Positions 1-9,258 of a stretch of DNA of 64,000 bases are shown piece after piece. The position numbers and the translations under genes were made by a program. The notes under the pieces were generated by a model. It was given only the letters and a program-made list of their open reading frames with translations. It was not told the origin of the DNA and ran no database searches. This stretch comes from Ethanoligenens harbinense YUAN-3 (GTDB taxonomy: Bacteria; Bacillota; Clostridia; Oscillospirales; Ethanoligenentaceae), in NCBI RefSeq assembly GCF_000178115.2, contig NC_014828.1, positions 1,891,310 through 1,955,309 of the forward strand. Direction: 5' to 3'. How positions within the stretch are numbered: the stretch's first letter is position 1; every line of letters starts with the position of its first letter.

Positions 1-1948
1 TCATGTTTTTGAGAAGCATGCGGTCGGCGCTCATGGGCTTGAATTTGACGCCCCGCATGGCGATGGGGATCAGCAACGGGATGATGATGGCGTTGAAAAT
101 CAGCGCGGAGATAATCGCGCTGCTGGGTGAGGTCAAACCCATTACATTAAGCAGTTTCATGCTTGGAATCGATAGTGTGAAGATGGCGGGCAGGATGGCG
201 AAATATTTCGCCACATCGTTGGCAATGCTGAACGTCGTCAGCGCGCCGCGCGTGATGAGCAGTTGCTTACCGATCTCCACCACCTCAATGATCTTCGTCG
301 GGTCGGAATCGAGATCGACCATGTTGGCCGCTTCCTTGGCCGCTTGCGTGCCGCTGTTCATGGCAAGGCCAACGTCCGCCTGCGCGAGCGCCGGAGCGTC
401 GTTCGTGCCGTCGCCGGTCATGGCGACCAGCTTGCCTTCCGCCTGCTCTTTTTTAATGACGCTGATCTTGTCTTCCGGCTTGCACTCGGCAGCGAAATCA
501 TCCACGCCCGCCTCTTTGGCAATGGTGGCTGCCGTCAGCGGATTGTCGCCCGTACACATGATGGTTTTGATGCCGATGCGGCGCAGCCGCGCAAAGCGAT
601 CCACAAGGCCGGGTTTCACCGTATCCTTGAGATAGATGACACCCATCACCCGCGCATCCACACAGACGACCAGAGGTGTGCCGCCCAGTTTTGAGATACG
701 TTCCACCTTTGGCTGCAGGTCATCCGGAACGTCGCCTCCTGCCTGCTCCACAAAAGCAGCGATGGTGTCGGCCGCACCCTTGCGCACACGCGTGCCGTTT
801 TTCAGGTTCAGCCCGCTCATACGCGTGGAACTGGAGAACTCCACAACCTCCGCGTCGGCGTATTCCCGACGGTCTAATTCGACGCCTTGCTTTTTGGCGA
901 GCTCCAACACCGAACGGCCTTCCGGCGTATCATCAAACAGCGACGCAATCACGGAAAAACGGACGATGTTTTCCTGCGTCGTGTCGCCAACGGGGACAAA
1001 TTCAGCGGCCATGCGGTTGCCAAATGTGATGGTACCCGTCTTGTCCAGAATCATCGTGTTCACATCGCCGCAGGCTTCCACCGCCTTGCCGGACATGGCA
1101 ATAACATTGAACTTGGTCACACGGTCCATGCCCGCAATGCCAATGGCGGACAGCAGCCCGCCGATAGTTGTCGGGATCAGGCAGACCAGCAGCGCGACCA
1201 GTGTGGAAACGGGAATGGAAACGTGTGTGAACTTCGCCATTGGGAAAAGCATGACCACAACGATCAGAAAAATCATCGTCAGACTGACCAGAATGAGTGT
1301 GAGCGCGATCTCATTCGGCGTTTTCTGGCGCTTCGCGCCCTCTACCAGGCTGATCATCTTGTCGAGAAAGGATTCGCCCGGCGTGGCTGTGATGCGGATT
1401 TTCAACTGGTCGCTGACCACTTTTGTGCCGCCGGTAACGGAGCTGAAATCCCCGCCCGCCTCTTTCATAACCGGGGCGGATTCGCCGGTAATGGCAGATT
1501 CATCCACCATGGCCAGCCCCTCGATGATCTCGCCGTCGTTCGGAATGATGTCCCCGGTCTCCACCAGCACGACATCGCCTTTTTTCAGGTCGCTCGCGCT
1601 TATGGTCGTCACTTTTGAGCCGGAAAGCAGTTTGGCAAGCGTATCCTTGCGCGTCTTTTTCATGCTTTCCGCCTGCGCCTTGCCACGCCCTTCGGCTACG
1701 GCCTCGGCAAAATTGGCAAACAGCAGCGTGATAAACAGGATGGCGGTCACGATGGCGTTGTACCGCCAGTCTCCCTTCTCCATCGCATTCGGGAAAAAGG
1801 TCAGGAACAGGGTGACCAGCATGCCGATCTCCACCACGAACATCACGGGGTTCTTCATCATGCTTTTCGGATTGAGTTTGACAAACGAATCGCGCACGGC
1901 GGTGCGCAGGATCGCGGAATTGTCGATGTTTCTCGTATGCTTGCTCAT
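1..1948 (-). CDS. kdpB: KdpB, potassium-transporting P-type ATPase subunit B (3' end outside window)
   Basis: Catalytic subunit of the high-affinity Kdp K+ pump, a membrane P-type ATPase that hydrolyses ATP for K+ uptake through KdpA. About 649 codons are visible; the family is near 680, so roughly 30-40 C-terminal residues lie beyond base 1. Seen in the translation: start MSKHTRN, two early membrane segments, the TGES-type actuator motif (ITGESAPV), the phosphorylation site DKTGT and the hinge motif [11 protein letters not shown]. The ATG at 1948 has a purine-rich AGAAGGGG stretch upstream and lies 15 bases after the kdpA stop, the usual kdpA-kdpB order. The protein looks intact where visible, but the upstream kdpA is broken, so a functional pump from this locus is doubtful. 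Confidence 0.95.
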   Translation of the reverse strand, partial: MSKHTRNIDNSAILRTAVRDSFVKLNPKSMMKNPVMFVVEIGMLVTLFLTFFPNAMEKGDWRYNAIVTAILFITLLFANFAEAVAEGRGKAQAESMKKTRKDTLAKLLSGSKVTTISASDLKKGDVVLVETGDIIPNDGEIIEGLAMVDESAITGESAPVMKEAGGDFSSVTGGTKVVSDQLKIRITATPGESFLDKMISLVEGAKRQKTPNEIALTLILVSLTMIFLIVVVMLFPMAKFTHVSIPVSTLVALLVCLIPTTIGGLLSAIGIAGMDRVTKFNVIAMSGKAVEACGDVNTMILDKTGTITFGNRMAAEFVPVGDTTQENIVRFSVIASLFDDTPEGRSVLELAKKQGVELDRREYADAEVVEFSSSTRMSGLNLKNGTRVRKGAADTIAAFVEQAGGDVPDDLQPKVERISKLGGTPLVVCVDARVMGVIYLKDTVKPGLVDRFARLRRIGIKTIMCTGDNPLTAATIAKEAGVDDFAAECKPEDKISVIKKEQAEGKLVAMTGDGTNDAPALAQADVGLAMNSGTQAAKEAANMVDLDSDPTKIIEVVEIGKQLLITRGALTTFSIANDVAKYFAILPAIFTLSIPSMKLLNVMGLTSPSSAIISALIFNAIIIPLLIPIAMRGVKFKPMSADRMLLKNM

Positions 1949-1963
1949 GGAATCCACCCCTTC

Positions 1964-3220
1964 TTACAGCGTCAGCTGCTCTGCAATCGGCCCGAGCACA
2001 AGTGCCGGAAAAAACGACAGCGCGCCGATGACGATGATGATAAACAGCAGCGTCAGGCCAAACATTGCCCGGTCGGTGCGGAAAGTACCCACCGATTCCG
2101 GCACGATTCTTTTTTGGCTGAGAGAGCCCGCCGCGCAGAGCATGGCCGCCAGCGGCACATAACGCCCGAGCAGCATGATGACACCCATTAGAATGTTCCA
2201 GAACAGCGTGTTGGCATTCAGCCCCGCAAACGCAGAGCCGTTGTTGGCTGAAGCGGAAAGGAATGCATACAGCATCTCGGAAAACCCGTGGTATCCGGGG
2301 TTGGCAACCGAGCTGAAACCCGCTTTGATTACCGAGGCCACGCCAAGCGGCACCAGCACGAACAGAGGATGTGCAAGGATTCCGACGGCGACCATCTTCA
2401 TCTCTTTGCCCTCAATTTTTTTACCGAGGTATTCCGGCGTGCGCCCCACCATCAGGCCACAGATGAAAACCGTAAGGATGGCATACATGATGACGTAGAT
2501 GAACCCGGTGCCTTTCCCGCCGAACACAGTCTGGAGAATCATGTTCCACATGGCCATCATGCCGCCCATTGGCGTCATGGAATCCATAGAGCCGTTTACG
2601 GTGCCGACCTGATATGCCGTTGTGGCGCCGGAAAACAGGGACGTTCCCGCGATGCCAAAGCGTGTTTCCTTTCCTTCCATATTGCCGGCCTGGCCGGTAA
2701 GCCCGGCCGCTGCCACGGCATGGTTGCCGGCCAGCTCGGCGGCATAGGTAATGCCCACGCTCGCAACAAGCAGCACTGCGAGCGTAACGAACAGCACGCG
2801 CGCCTGCCGTTTGTTCTTGGTCATCTTCCCAAACGCAACAACAAAGGATGTGGAGATCAGGCCCAGTTCCAGAATGGTGATGAGGTTGGAAAACGGGGTT
2901 GGATTTTCAAACGGATGGGCGGAGTTGGCGTTGAAAAAGCCCCCGCCGTTGGACGCCAGATTTTTGATAGCTTCCAGCGAAGCCACGGGACCAAGCGGGA
3001 TCACCTGCTTCGTTCCTTCGATTGTGGTGATAATTGAATTGGCGCCAAGCGTCTGCGGAGAGCCGCAGGCGACATAGACAATGGCAACTACGATCGAGAT
3101 CGGCAGCAACAGCCGCGTGGTGAAGCGGATGATGTCCACATAGAAATTGCCGAGCCCCCCGGTGCCTGCCACGCCGCGCAGAAAAGCCGCAGCAGCAGCC
3201 AGCTTATGAAATTTTCTCAT
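1964..3220 (-). pseudogene. kdpA: KdpA, K+-binding subunit, 5'-truncated
   Basis: KdpA forms the K+ channel-like part of the Kdp pump and is normally about 560 residues. This frame has 418, and only from the LAAAAAFLRG region is it KdpA-like. The first pore loop and its helices (about 140 residues) are gone, while the later filter regions remain (NGGGFFNANSAHPFENP, SANNGSAFAGL, LLGRYVP). The nominal start, MRKFHKL, does not look like KdpA; it lies in the stop region of the preceding conjugation gene (DUF4315), where ATG and TGA overlap. The break therefore falls near 3206-3219. The missing 5' part is not found elsewhere in the window. Lacking one of four selectivity-filter repeats, the product should be non-functional. 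Confidence 0.85.
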
Positions 3221-3486
3221 TCTTTTTCATCCCCCTTATCGGTATTGGTTGACTTCGGGCCAACTTGGCCCGAAGTGAAAAGCGCCCCGTTTTGCTCACG
3301 GAGCGCCTTTAAGACAGTCGGGAGGTCGTTCAGCGAAATGTCCGTGCCGCGCACGGCCTCCACGATTTCGATGTTTTCAAGCTCGGTTTTCTGCTTTTCA
3401 AGCTCCCGAAGCCGGGTCTGAAACTCATTGATTTTTTCTTTGGTCTTGTCGATGTCCTTGTTGACGCGCTCAATTTTCGCGTTCAT
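3217..3486 (-). CDS. DUF4315 family conjugative-element protein
   Basis: Small (89 aa) charged coiled-coil protein found in Tn1549-like elements just after the NlpC/P60 gene; function unknown. The N-terminal 45 residues (MNAKIERVNKDIDKTKEKI...) form a heptad-like helix, followed by the family segment NIEIVEAVRGTDISLNDLPTVLKAL. Residues 71-78 read TSGQVGPK and are encoded by a copy of the dispersed palindrome (3252-3276), leaving only a short DKGDEKE tail. The start at 3486 has GGAGG upstream and lies 13 bases after the NlpC/P60 stop. In complete elements DUF4366 and a topoisomerase usually follow; here the next DNA is truncated kdpA. Confidence 0.85.
   Translation of the reverse strand: MNAKIERVNKDIDKTKEKINEFQTRLRELEKQKTELENIEIVEAVRGTDISLNDLPTVLKALREQNGALFTSGQVGPKSTNTDKGDEKE
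3252..3276. repeat. Palindromic repeat copy 1, inside the DUF4315 gene
   Basis: Perfect 12-bp arms (ACTTCGGGCCAA and its reverse complement) around one centre base (C on the plus strand). It is read in frame as TSGQVGPK near the C-terminus of the DUF4315 protein. Confidence 0.95.
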
Positions 3487-3499
3487 AAAATTCCTCCAT

Positions 3500-5467
3500 T
3501 CATGGTGATGGCAATCTGCCAAAGCTGAGAAAATGAGATTGCCAGTAGCTTGTCGTGATGTCCGAGTAGCCGATGGGGTCGCCCGCCGCAATCATCTCCC
3601 CGTCCCCGACGTAGATGCCGACGTGGGAAACGCCGGTGGTGTCGTAGGTTCTTTCAAAGAAAACCAGATCGCCGGGCTTCGCTTCGGAAGCGGGAATGGG
3701 AGTACAGATGTCGTAAAGGCCCTGCGCTCCGAGGCGTCCGACATTCCAGCCGCTGTGATTGATTACCCAACTGACATAGCCGGAACAGTCGAACGAGGTT
3801 TCCGGGCTGGAACCGCCCCACACATAGGGATAGCCAAGATATTTCTTTGCCTCCGTCATCATGGCGGCAAAGGTTTTGTCCGACATGTATGCCTCGGGGA
3901 TGGTATAATCGGTGTACTGTTCGAGGACGGAAGCGTTCGGGTACTGCGATTGCGGGAACAGGTCGGGCCGGTTTCCGTGGGTTTTCATGTAAAAGGCATA
4001 CCGGGAAAGCTGTTCCTCCGTCAGAACCGAAGCGGGCAGATGGGATAAGTCCTCGTTGTGCAGGGTCACGGTACAAATTGTGTAGGTATACGGAACCTGC
4101 GTGGTTACGGTGGACGTGCTGCCGTCCGGGTTCGTCACCGTGCTCATTTCCGTGCGGTAGCGGGTTTCCGTCTGAACCGACTGCGTAAGCTGATACTGTT
4201 TTCCAAACAGGGTGGAAAGGGTACTTTGCACCTCGTCAATCGTCCACGCCCCTTCGTGCAGGGCGCTTAAAATGGAGATCAGTACATAAGGGTCGTGCCC
4301 GATCTTATCAAGATTGAAATGGTACTCGTCGTAGCCGGGATGGAGCGTTGCGTAGTTGTCGGCCTCGCTTTGCAGCTTCGTTTCCAGGCCGGAATACGCC
4401 GCTTCCGCCGCCAGCATGTCCGAATTCTGAGACGGATAGGTTCCCGCACCCACGGCCCCGATCAGGCCGTTGCCGATGGTGGTCATGGACGCCATGCAGG
4501 ATTGCAGGGCCAAAATCAGAAGAAAAGCAATCAGCGCAATCAAAAGCCCCGCCGGGTGTCGCTTGGCAAAGGCAGCGGCGGCGCGGGCGATTTTCGCCGT
4601 TGCGGTTGTGGCTTTCCCCGCCGCCCGCGCGCCCTGCTTCGCGGCCTCCCGCGCCTGTTTCTGATACTGCCGCTTGATACGCTGCTTCTGAAAAAACCGG
4701 GAAACCGCGTTTTCCTTTAGCTCCGGGTGCTCCCGCGCCATCCTGCGGTACTCAAAATCCGCTTTCGCCCGGATGTCCCGCCGTTCCCATTTGGTAACGC
4801 GCCGGGCCGGGCGGGTCTGGATACGATGCTTTACAAAACGGGAAGCGCCCCGGACGGTCTTTTCCCCGGCAAGTTCCGTTTTGTGCGCGGCCTCCACGCC
4901 CACGTTCTCCTGCTCCACCTCATGGATTTTCTGATGGGCGTAGTACCACACGCCAGCCGCCGCCTTTTTTGCGACGTTTTTCGCCGGATTGGGTTTCGGC
5001 GGTTTCTGCGCCGCCGCCTTTTCACGGGCGGCGTCCAGCTTCGCGCCGGTCTTTTCAGTCCGGAACTTGGATTTTTCAAACCGCCTGTCATTCCGCGCCG
5101 CCTTTTTATCCGATGAAGGCCCGCCGCCATCGGCGGAATGGCCTCCGTCACCGCCGGGCGGCGGTTCTTCCTCACGGCGCAGACGGTCGGAGAATCGGGC
5201 CTGTTCGCTGTGCGGGCGGTATTTGCTCCGACCCGAAGGGGCGGGAGCCTCCCGCGCAGGCGGTGGAGTGTCCGGCGCGTCGGAAATCGGCGGGCTTTCA
5301 GAAGGGGAAAAATGCCCGTTGAACTTCGGGCCAACTTGGCCCGAAGTGACCGAACCATCCCGCGCAGACGGCGGCGCGTCCTGCACACCGGGGCCATCCT
5401 CGATATGAAAGCGGTGGGCCGTGTCATTCTCCGGCCCGCCGTTTTCCTCATTCCTGTTTTGCTTCAT
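3500..5467 (-). CDS. Conjugation-associated NlpC/P60 cell-wall hydrolase (CD1107-like)
   Basis: Membrane-anchored peptidoglycan hydrolase of 655 aa, expected to open the cell wall locally for the conjugative type IV secretion channel. Residues 1-300 are a long basic, Pro/Ala-rich cytoplasmic region. One transmembrane helix spans about 304-325 (HPAGLLIALIAFLLILAL). The extracellular part ends in an NlpC/P60 domain from about 535, with the catalytic Cys in FDCSGYV and the His in VSHVGIYVG. Residues 41-48 (TSGQVGPK) come from an in-frame palindrome copy. The start overlaps the VirB4 stop by 20 bases, indicating translational coupling. Gene order matches Tn1549-type elements. Confidence 0.92.
   Translation of the reverse strand: MKQNRNEENGGPENDTAHRFHIEDGPGVQDAPPSARDGSVTSGQVGPKFNGHFSPSESPPISDAPDTPPPAREAPAPSGRSKYRPHSEQARFSDRLRREEEPPPGGDGGHSADGGGPSSDKKAARNDRRFEKSKFRTEKTGAKLDAAREKAAAQKPPKPNPAKNVAKKAAAGVWYYAHQKIHEVEQENVGVEAAHKTELAGEKTVRGASRFVKHRIQTRPARRVTKWERRDIRAKADFEYRRMAREHPELKENAVSRFFQKQRIKRQYQKQAREAAKQGARAAGKATTATAKIARAAAAFAKRHPAGLLIALIAFLLILALQSCMASMTTIGNGLIGAVGAGTYPSQNSDMLAAEAAYSGLETKLQSEADNYATLHPGYDEYHFNLDKIGHDPYVLISILSALHEGAWTIDEVQSTLSTLFGKQYQLTQSVQTETRYRTEMSTVTNPDGSTSTVTTQVPYTYTICTVTLHNEDLSHLPASVLTEEQLSRYAFYMKTHGNRPDLFPQSQYPNASVLEQYTDYTIPEAYMSDKTFAAMMTEAKKYLGYPYVWGGSSPETSFDCSGYVSWVINHSGWNVGRLGAQGLYDICTPIPASEAKPGDLVFFERTYDTTGVSHVGIYVGDGEMIAAGDPIGYSDITTSYWQSHFLSFGRLPSP
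5323..5347. repeat. Palindromic repeat copy 2, inside the NlpC/P60 gene
   Basis: Perfect 12-bp arms with one centre base. It is read in the same frame as copy 1 (TSGQVGPK), within the disordered N-terminal cytoplasmic region of the hydrolase. Confidence 0.95.
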
Positions 5468-7835
5468 TGGCTAAGTCCTCCGGGCGAGTCGTGAGCAGAC
5501 GGTAAATTTCGGTGTCCTTCGGGAAGCGGTCTACAAAGGGGATGGTGGTATTCCCGTAAAACAAAAGCCCATCGCCGGGATTGCTGTGGGTGATGTAGGA
5601 AAGCTGATGCGGCGAAATGTTGAGCTGCTTGGCTAAAATCTGCCGGTCGCCCTGCGCCTGGGAAAGCAGAATCATGAAGTCGGTGTTTTCAAGAATATTC
5701 TCGATTTCCCGGCTCGCCATGAGGTCTTTGACATTCTGCGTTAAGGCACTCGGCACACAGCCTTTTTTCCGCAGCATCTTCCAAACCGTCACAAAATAGC
5801 TGGCGGTCAGCGCGTCCCGGAGCAGAATATGGAACTCGTCGAAGTAGCACCACGTCGCCATGCCGTGTTGGAAATTAGCGTTGACCGCCGAAGTGACAAG
5901 TTCGTTCGTGATGTGCATGGCGATTTTCCGCAGGTTTTCCCCCAAGCCTTTCAGCACGACGCAGACGATCCGGCTGTTCAGGGTAATGTTGGTCGTGTGG
6001 TTGAACAGGTTGAGGGAGCCGGTGCAGTAAAGCTCCAGCGCCGTCGCAATGCGTTTTGCTTCCGGCTCCGGCTGCTGACAGAGTAATTCGTACAGGTCTT
6101 GCAGGACGGGCATTTTCTGCGTGTCGATGCCGAGGGCGATATTCCGGTAGACGAGGCTGACGCAGCGGTCGATCACCGTTTTTTCGATGGGCTGCAAGCC
6201 GTCCCTGCCGCCCACGATCAGTTCGCAGAGGGACAATAAAAAATCCGCTTTCATCGAAAGCGGGCTTTCCTCGTCGGCCATGCTCATTTGAATGTCCATC
6301 GGGTTGATGTGGTGGGAGCTGTCCGGGGCGATGTCGATCACCTGCCCGCCGAGCCGCCGCACCAGCGGCGCGTATTCCCCCATCGGGTCAACGACGATAA
6401 TTCTGTCTCTTGTGGCAAGGAACACGTTGATCAGCTCCCGCTTGGCGGCAAAGGATTTTCCGCTGCCGGTCGAACCGAGATACAGGCCGTTGGCCGATTT
6501 GAGCTTTTTCCGGTCGGCCATAATGACGTTGTGTGAAAGGGCGTTCTGCCCGTAGTAGATGGCCGGGCCTCCCATTCGAAGCTCCCGCGTCATGAAGGGG
6601 ACAAAAATGGCCGTTGAGGAAGTTGTCATGCCACGCTGGATCTCAATGGAGTTCCCGCCGAGAATGAGGCTCGACATGTACCCGGCCTCTTGTTGAAAAT
6701 CCAGCCGTTTGAGCGCGCAGTTGTATTTCTGCACGATGCCCGCCACGGTGAAAATGTCGTTCTCCAACTGCTGGCGGGCGGGGGCCGTGTTCAGAATCAG
6801 GAAGGTCAGAAGAAACATGCGCTCGTTGCGGCTTTGCAGATCGGAGAGCAGCGCCATCGCGTCCTTGCTGAAGGTGACGAGATCGGGCGGCAGGATGTCC
6901 ATGTCATAACCGGCGCGCACGGCTTTTTTCTGTTCCTCCACTTTCATTTTATCGATGTCGCTGATTTTGCCCTTGAGCGCTTTGATGGCCTTTGTCTGGT
7001 CAACCGTCTGGATATGCAGGGTAATAGTCATTTCAGCATCCATTTCAAGTAGCTCCGCAAGGAGCTTGTCGGAAAGCTCGGAGGCCAAAATCTGCATATA
7101 CGAAACCGCGCCCCAGGTCGTGCCGCCGACACGGAAAGCACGGCTTTGCCGGAAGTCGAAGGACGTTGGAGCAATGAAATCTTTCGTCCCCATGCCGGTT
7201 TTCGGAATGTCGGCCCATGAGAAAGCGAACGGTTCCCGGCTGTTCGGATGGAGCTGCCCGTGCAGCACTTCCAGCCGTTCCCGCCCGGCGAGGGGCCGGG
7301 ACTGAACGCCGAGCTTTTTGAAATCGCTCATGATGTCGGCCTCCACCCGTTCCAGCCGGGGCCGGGCCGCACCGATTCCGTCCGCTTCAATGCCGAAGGT
7401 GATATATTTGGAACGGACGATGCCGTTGTTGCTCTTGGCAATCTGCCCCGTGAGCATTTCCACATACTCGCCCCGGATGGCGTCGTATTTGTCGTGCTGC
7501 GGCGGGATATTGACGCTGTATCGGTTTTCGGGCCGAGAACGGTGGTTGATGAAGGAAAGCTGAAACGGCAGGGCGCTGTCAAAATAATTGAGAAACGAAC
7601 AGTAGCCGTCGAAGATCGCGGCCTGATCGTCCGCCGAAGCGACCGAATAGTTGATGTCCTCGTACTCGACGGTTTTGGTATAGAAGCCCTCCCGCACCTT
7701 GCAGATACCGTCCCGGAGCATTTCGATATATGGGATGGTCTGCTGTGCCGTCTGCGGCCCGCGCCCTTTTTTCTTACCTCTTTTTGCGGGGATGGGAACG
7801 GGGAGCCGCTTTTTTGCCTGTTTTTGCTGATTCAA
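5448..7835 (-). CDS. virB4: VirB4/TraE-type conjugation ATPase
   Basis: Motor ATPase of the element's type IV secretion system, located at the inner face of the membrane. The protein has about 795 aa, typical of the Gram-positive family. Walker A is GSTGSGKS (about residue 455), Walker B lies in WCYFDEFHIL, and the C-terminal RecA-like motifs (ALTQNVKDL, LLSQAQGDR) are present. The TTG at 7835 is chosen because AAAGGAGG lies 9 bases before it; an upstream ATG at 7874 in the same frame has no comparable site and would overlap PrgI by 101 bases. With the chosen start it still overlaps PrgI by 62 bases and the NlpC/P60 start by 20, so the three genes are coupled. Confidence 0.93.
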   Translation of the reverse strand: MNQQKQAKKRLPVPIPAKRGKKKGRGPQTAQQTIPYIEMLRDGICKVREGFYTKTVEYEDINYSVASADDQAAIFDGYCSFLNYFDSALPFQLSFINHRSRPENRYSVNIPPQHDKYDAIRGEYVEMLTGQIAKSNNGIVRSKYITFGIEADGIGAARPRLERVEADIMSDFKKLGVQSRPLAGRERLEVLHGQLHPNSREPFAFSWADIPKTGMGTKDFIAPTSFDFRQSRAFRVGGTTWGAVSYMQILASELSDKLLAELLEMDAEMTITLHIQTVDQTKAIKALKGKISDIDKMKVEEQKKAVRAGYDMDILPPDLVTFSKDAMALLSDLQSRNERMFLLTFLILNTAPARQQLENDIFTVAGIVQKYNCALKRLDFQQEAGYMSSLILGGNSIEIQRGMTTSSTAIFVPFMTRELRMGGPAIYYGQNALSHNVIMADRKKLKSANGLYLGSTGSGKSFAAKRELINVFLATRDRIIVVDPMGEYAPLVRRLGGQVIDIAPDSSHHINPMDIQMSMADEESPLSMKADFLLSLCELIVGGRDGLQPIEKTVIDRCVSLVYRNIALGIDTQKMPVLQDLYELLCQQPEPEAKRIATALELYCTGSLNLFNHTTNITLNSRIVCVVLKGLGENLRKIAMHITNELVTSAVNANFQHGMATWCYFDEFHILLRDALTASYFVTVWKMLRKKGCVPSALTQNVKDLMASREIENILENTDFMILLSQAQGDRQILAKQLNISPHQLSYITHSNPGDGLLFYGNTTIPFVDRFPKDTEIYRLLTTRPEDLANEAKQE

Positions 7836-8178
7836 GCTGAGTTTCCTCCTTTCCGGCGCCAATGAACGGCGCATAGAAATTTTCTGTTCGGTATGGCCTC
7901 GTCCGGGGCCAGAGGAAGGAAGTGCGGACGATATTCCGCAGCACCTTTTCAAAGGGAAGCCCGTCGCGTTCGTACATGGCGAACAAAAAACACGGGAGCA
8001 TCAGGCCGATCATCAGGAACATGGCCCCCGTGTTGCCGATGGCCTTACGGGTCAGAAGATAGGTCGGGATGCCCACGACCGCCGCGATACCGAAGCAGAT
8101 AAGCTGGCGTTTTGTCAGGTTAAATGCCATTTTGGTTTTGATTCTGGATAGGTCGGTAGGTACGTTTACATAAGCCAA
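7774..8178 (-). CDS. PrgI family conjugation membrane protein
   Basis: Small (134 aa) VirB3-like membrane component paired with VirB4 in Gram-positive type IV secretion systems. It opens with the family signature LAYVNVPTDLSRIKTKMAFNL, then two hydrophobic helices (residues about 24-70) and a basic tail. The start is a TTG preceded by AAAGGAGGGC at a good distance; starting at the internal Met (MAFNLTKRQ) would discard the conserved N-terminus. A palindrome copy fills most of the gap between it and the upstream methylase gene. Confidence 0.88.
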   Translation of the reverse strand: MAYVNVPTDLSRIKTKMAFNLTKRQLICFGIAAVVGIPTYLLTRKAIGNTGAMFLMIGLMLPCFLFAMYERDGLPFEKVLRNIVRTSFLWPRTRPYRTENFYAPFIGAGKEETQLESAKTGKKAAPRSHPRKKR

Positions 8179-8209
8179 GAGGGAATGCCCTCCTTTCGGG
8201 TAAAATGGA

Positions 8210-8234
8210 ACTTCGGGCCAATTTGGCCCGAAGT
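8210..8234. repeat. Palindromic repeat copy 3, at the MT-A70 gene stop
   Basis: Perfect 12-bp arms with centre base T on the plus strand. Its first base on the coding strand is the last base of the TGA stop of the MT-A70 gene; the PrgI start is 31 bases further on. Confidence 0.95.
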
Positions 8235-8773
8235 CAAAGTGTAACGGTATTTGCCACTTCATTTCCCCACACGTCCCAACCGGGTGGGGATTGCCGGGCG
8301 AAAAGCTCCACGCGGGGCAGATCACCCATCAGCCGGACAATGCGGTTTCGCGCTTCGTCCGGCTTTTTGCTGTGAGTTTCCACCGGGGAAATGATGAACT
8401 GATGGATGCCCTTGTCCCGCCGTTTCGGATGTCCGCGCGTCGCTAAAAGGCATACCTCCGCATTGCTCCGCGTCCAGAAGCCCATGCCGTAGAACCACGT
8501 TTTTGCTTTCCGGTTCTGTTTAAGCCAGACGAACGCCACGGTTTTGAAACCGAAGCCCCACGCGGAAATTACGCGCAGGGCTTCGGGCAGTTGCGGAAAG
8601 GTCGCCCAAAGAAAAAGCGCACTGTCCTTCGCGGCAAGTTCCGCCACGGGAAGCGCGCATATTTCATCACAACTCATGGTGGAATAATGATTTTCGGCTA
8701 CGCCTTGACCGCCCTTGTTGGCGTACCGCCACGGGGGATCGGCGTAAATTATGCTAAACTGTTCTTTTAGAAT
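8234..8773 (-). CDS. MT-A70 family DNA adenine methyltransferase
   Basis: Probable N6-adenine methyltransferase of about 180 aa, often carried by conjugative elements to modify their own DNA against host restriction. The catalytic DPPW motif is near the N-terminus (IIYADPPWRY), followed by LFLWATFPQLPEAL and the C-terminal HSKKPDEARNRI region typical of MT-A70. There is no ATG, GTG or TTG at the right place: AAAGGGGG precedes an ATT at 8773 by about 10 bases, so an ATT start is proposed, with neighbouring codons possible. The open frame continues upstream, but that part overlaps the DUF7007 gene and has no family similarity I recognise. Confidence 0.85.
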   Translation of the reverse strand: MLKEQFSIIYADPPWRYANKGGQGVAENHYSTMSCDEICALPVAELAAKDSALFLWATFPQLPEALRVISAWGFGFKTVAFVWLKQNRKAKTWFYGMGFWTRSNAEVCLLATRGHPKRRDKGIHQFIISPVETHSKKPDEARNRIVRLMGDLPRVELFARQSPPGWDVWGNEVANTVTL

Positions 8774-8794
8774 AGTGATGAAGCCCCCTTTCTC

Positions 8795-8819
8795 ACTTCG
8801 GGTCAAGTTGGCCCGAAGT
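8795..8819. repeat. Palindromic repeat copy 4, directly after the DUF7007 stop
   Basis: Same palindrome with one arm mismatch (GGGTC for GGGCC on the plus strand). It abuts the DUF7007 stop codon with no gap; the proposed methylase start is 21 bases downstream. Confidence 0.92.
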
Positions 8820-9215
8820 TCAGCGTTCAGCGCTGTGTACCGGGACTGTCTGCCGGGCCGGGGCCTTTTCAAGCCCAGTCTGCCGCGCTCGCCAGTAGTC
8901 CGGGTTGTACTCCCGGATGGAATGGTTGATGTTTTCTTCAAACGCCGCCTTGTCTCGGATACGGTCGGGGACGCTCCACAGCTTTTTGTCCAAAAGCTCA
9001 CGGAGCACGACGCTTTCCTGACAATCTTCCTCAAAGCAGAGATAATCGCCCTGCTTAAAACCGCACTTCCGCGCGGCGGGAGAAAGCATAGCCGAAACTT
9101 CTTTGGAAACCAGCGTCCCGCCGTGGCTGGCGGTGCTGACGAGGAACACGCCGGGGCAGAGCGCATCGCAGGTCTGCACCTTTCCCCATGGGGAATTTTC
9201 GGGGTTATTGAACAT
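8820..9215 (-). CDS. DUF7007-like conjugative-element protein
   Basis: Protein of 131 aa containing the motif WGKVQTCDALCPGVFLVSTASHGGTLVSKE (residues about 10-37), which I recognise as the DUF7007 pattern of element-encoded proteins. FEEDCQESVVLREL follows, matching the acidic E-E-D-C segment of that family. The function is unknown; it is soluble with no signal peptide. The ATG at 9215 has AAAGGAGGT upstream. It lies between palindrome copies 4 and 5 in the SpoVG-DUF7007-MT-A70 run. The family name is from memory of the motif and could be refined by a profile search. Confidence 0.75.
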   Translation of the reverse strand: MFNNPENSPWGKVQTCDALCPGVFLVSTASHGGTLVSKEVSAMLSPAARKCGFKQGDYLCFEEDCQESVVLRELLDKKLWSVPDRIRDKAAFEENINHSIREYNPDYWRARQTGLEKAPARQTVPVHSAER

Positions 9216-9233
9216 CTGAACCTCCTTTCCGGC

Positions 9234-9258
9234 ACTTCGGGCCAACTTGGCCCGAAGT
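9234..9258. repeat. Palindromic repeat copy 5, at the SpoVG-like gene stop
   Basis: Perfect 12-bp arms. It shares the last base of the SpoVG-like gene's TGA stop; the next start (DUF7007) is 18 bases downstream. Confidence 0.95.

Noticed and set aside
636-2162. Long plus-strand open frame (508 codons) opposite kdpB
   Set aside because: Antisense shadow of a GC-rich conserved gene; the composition is Ser/Thr/Arg-rich with no family pattern, and kdpB on the other strand is unmistakable.
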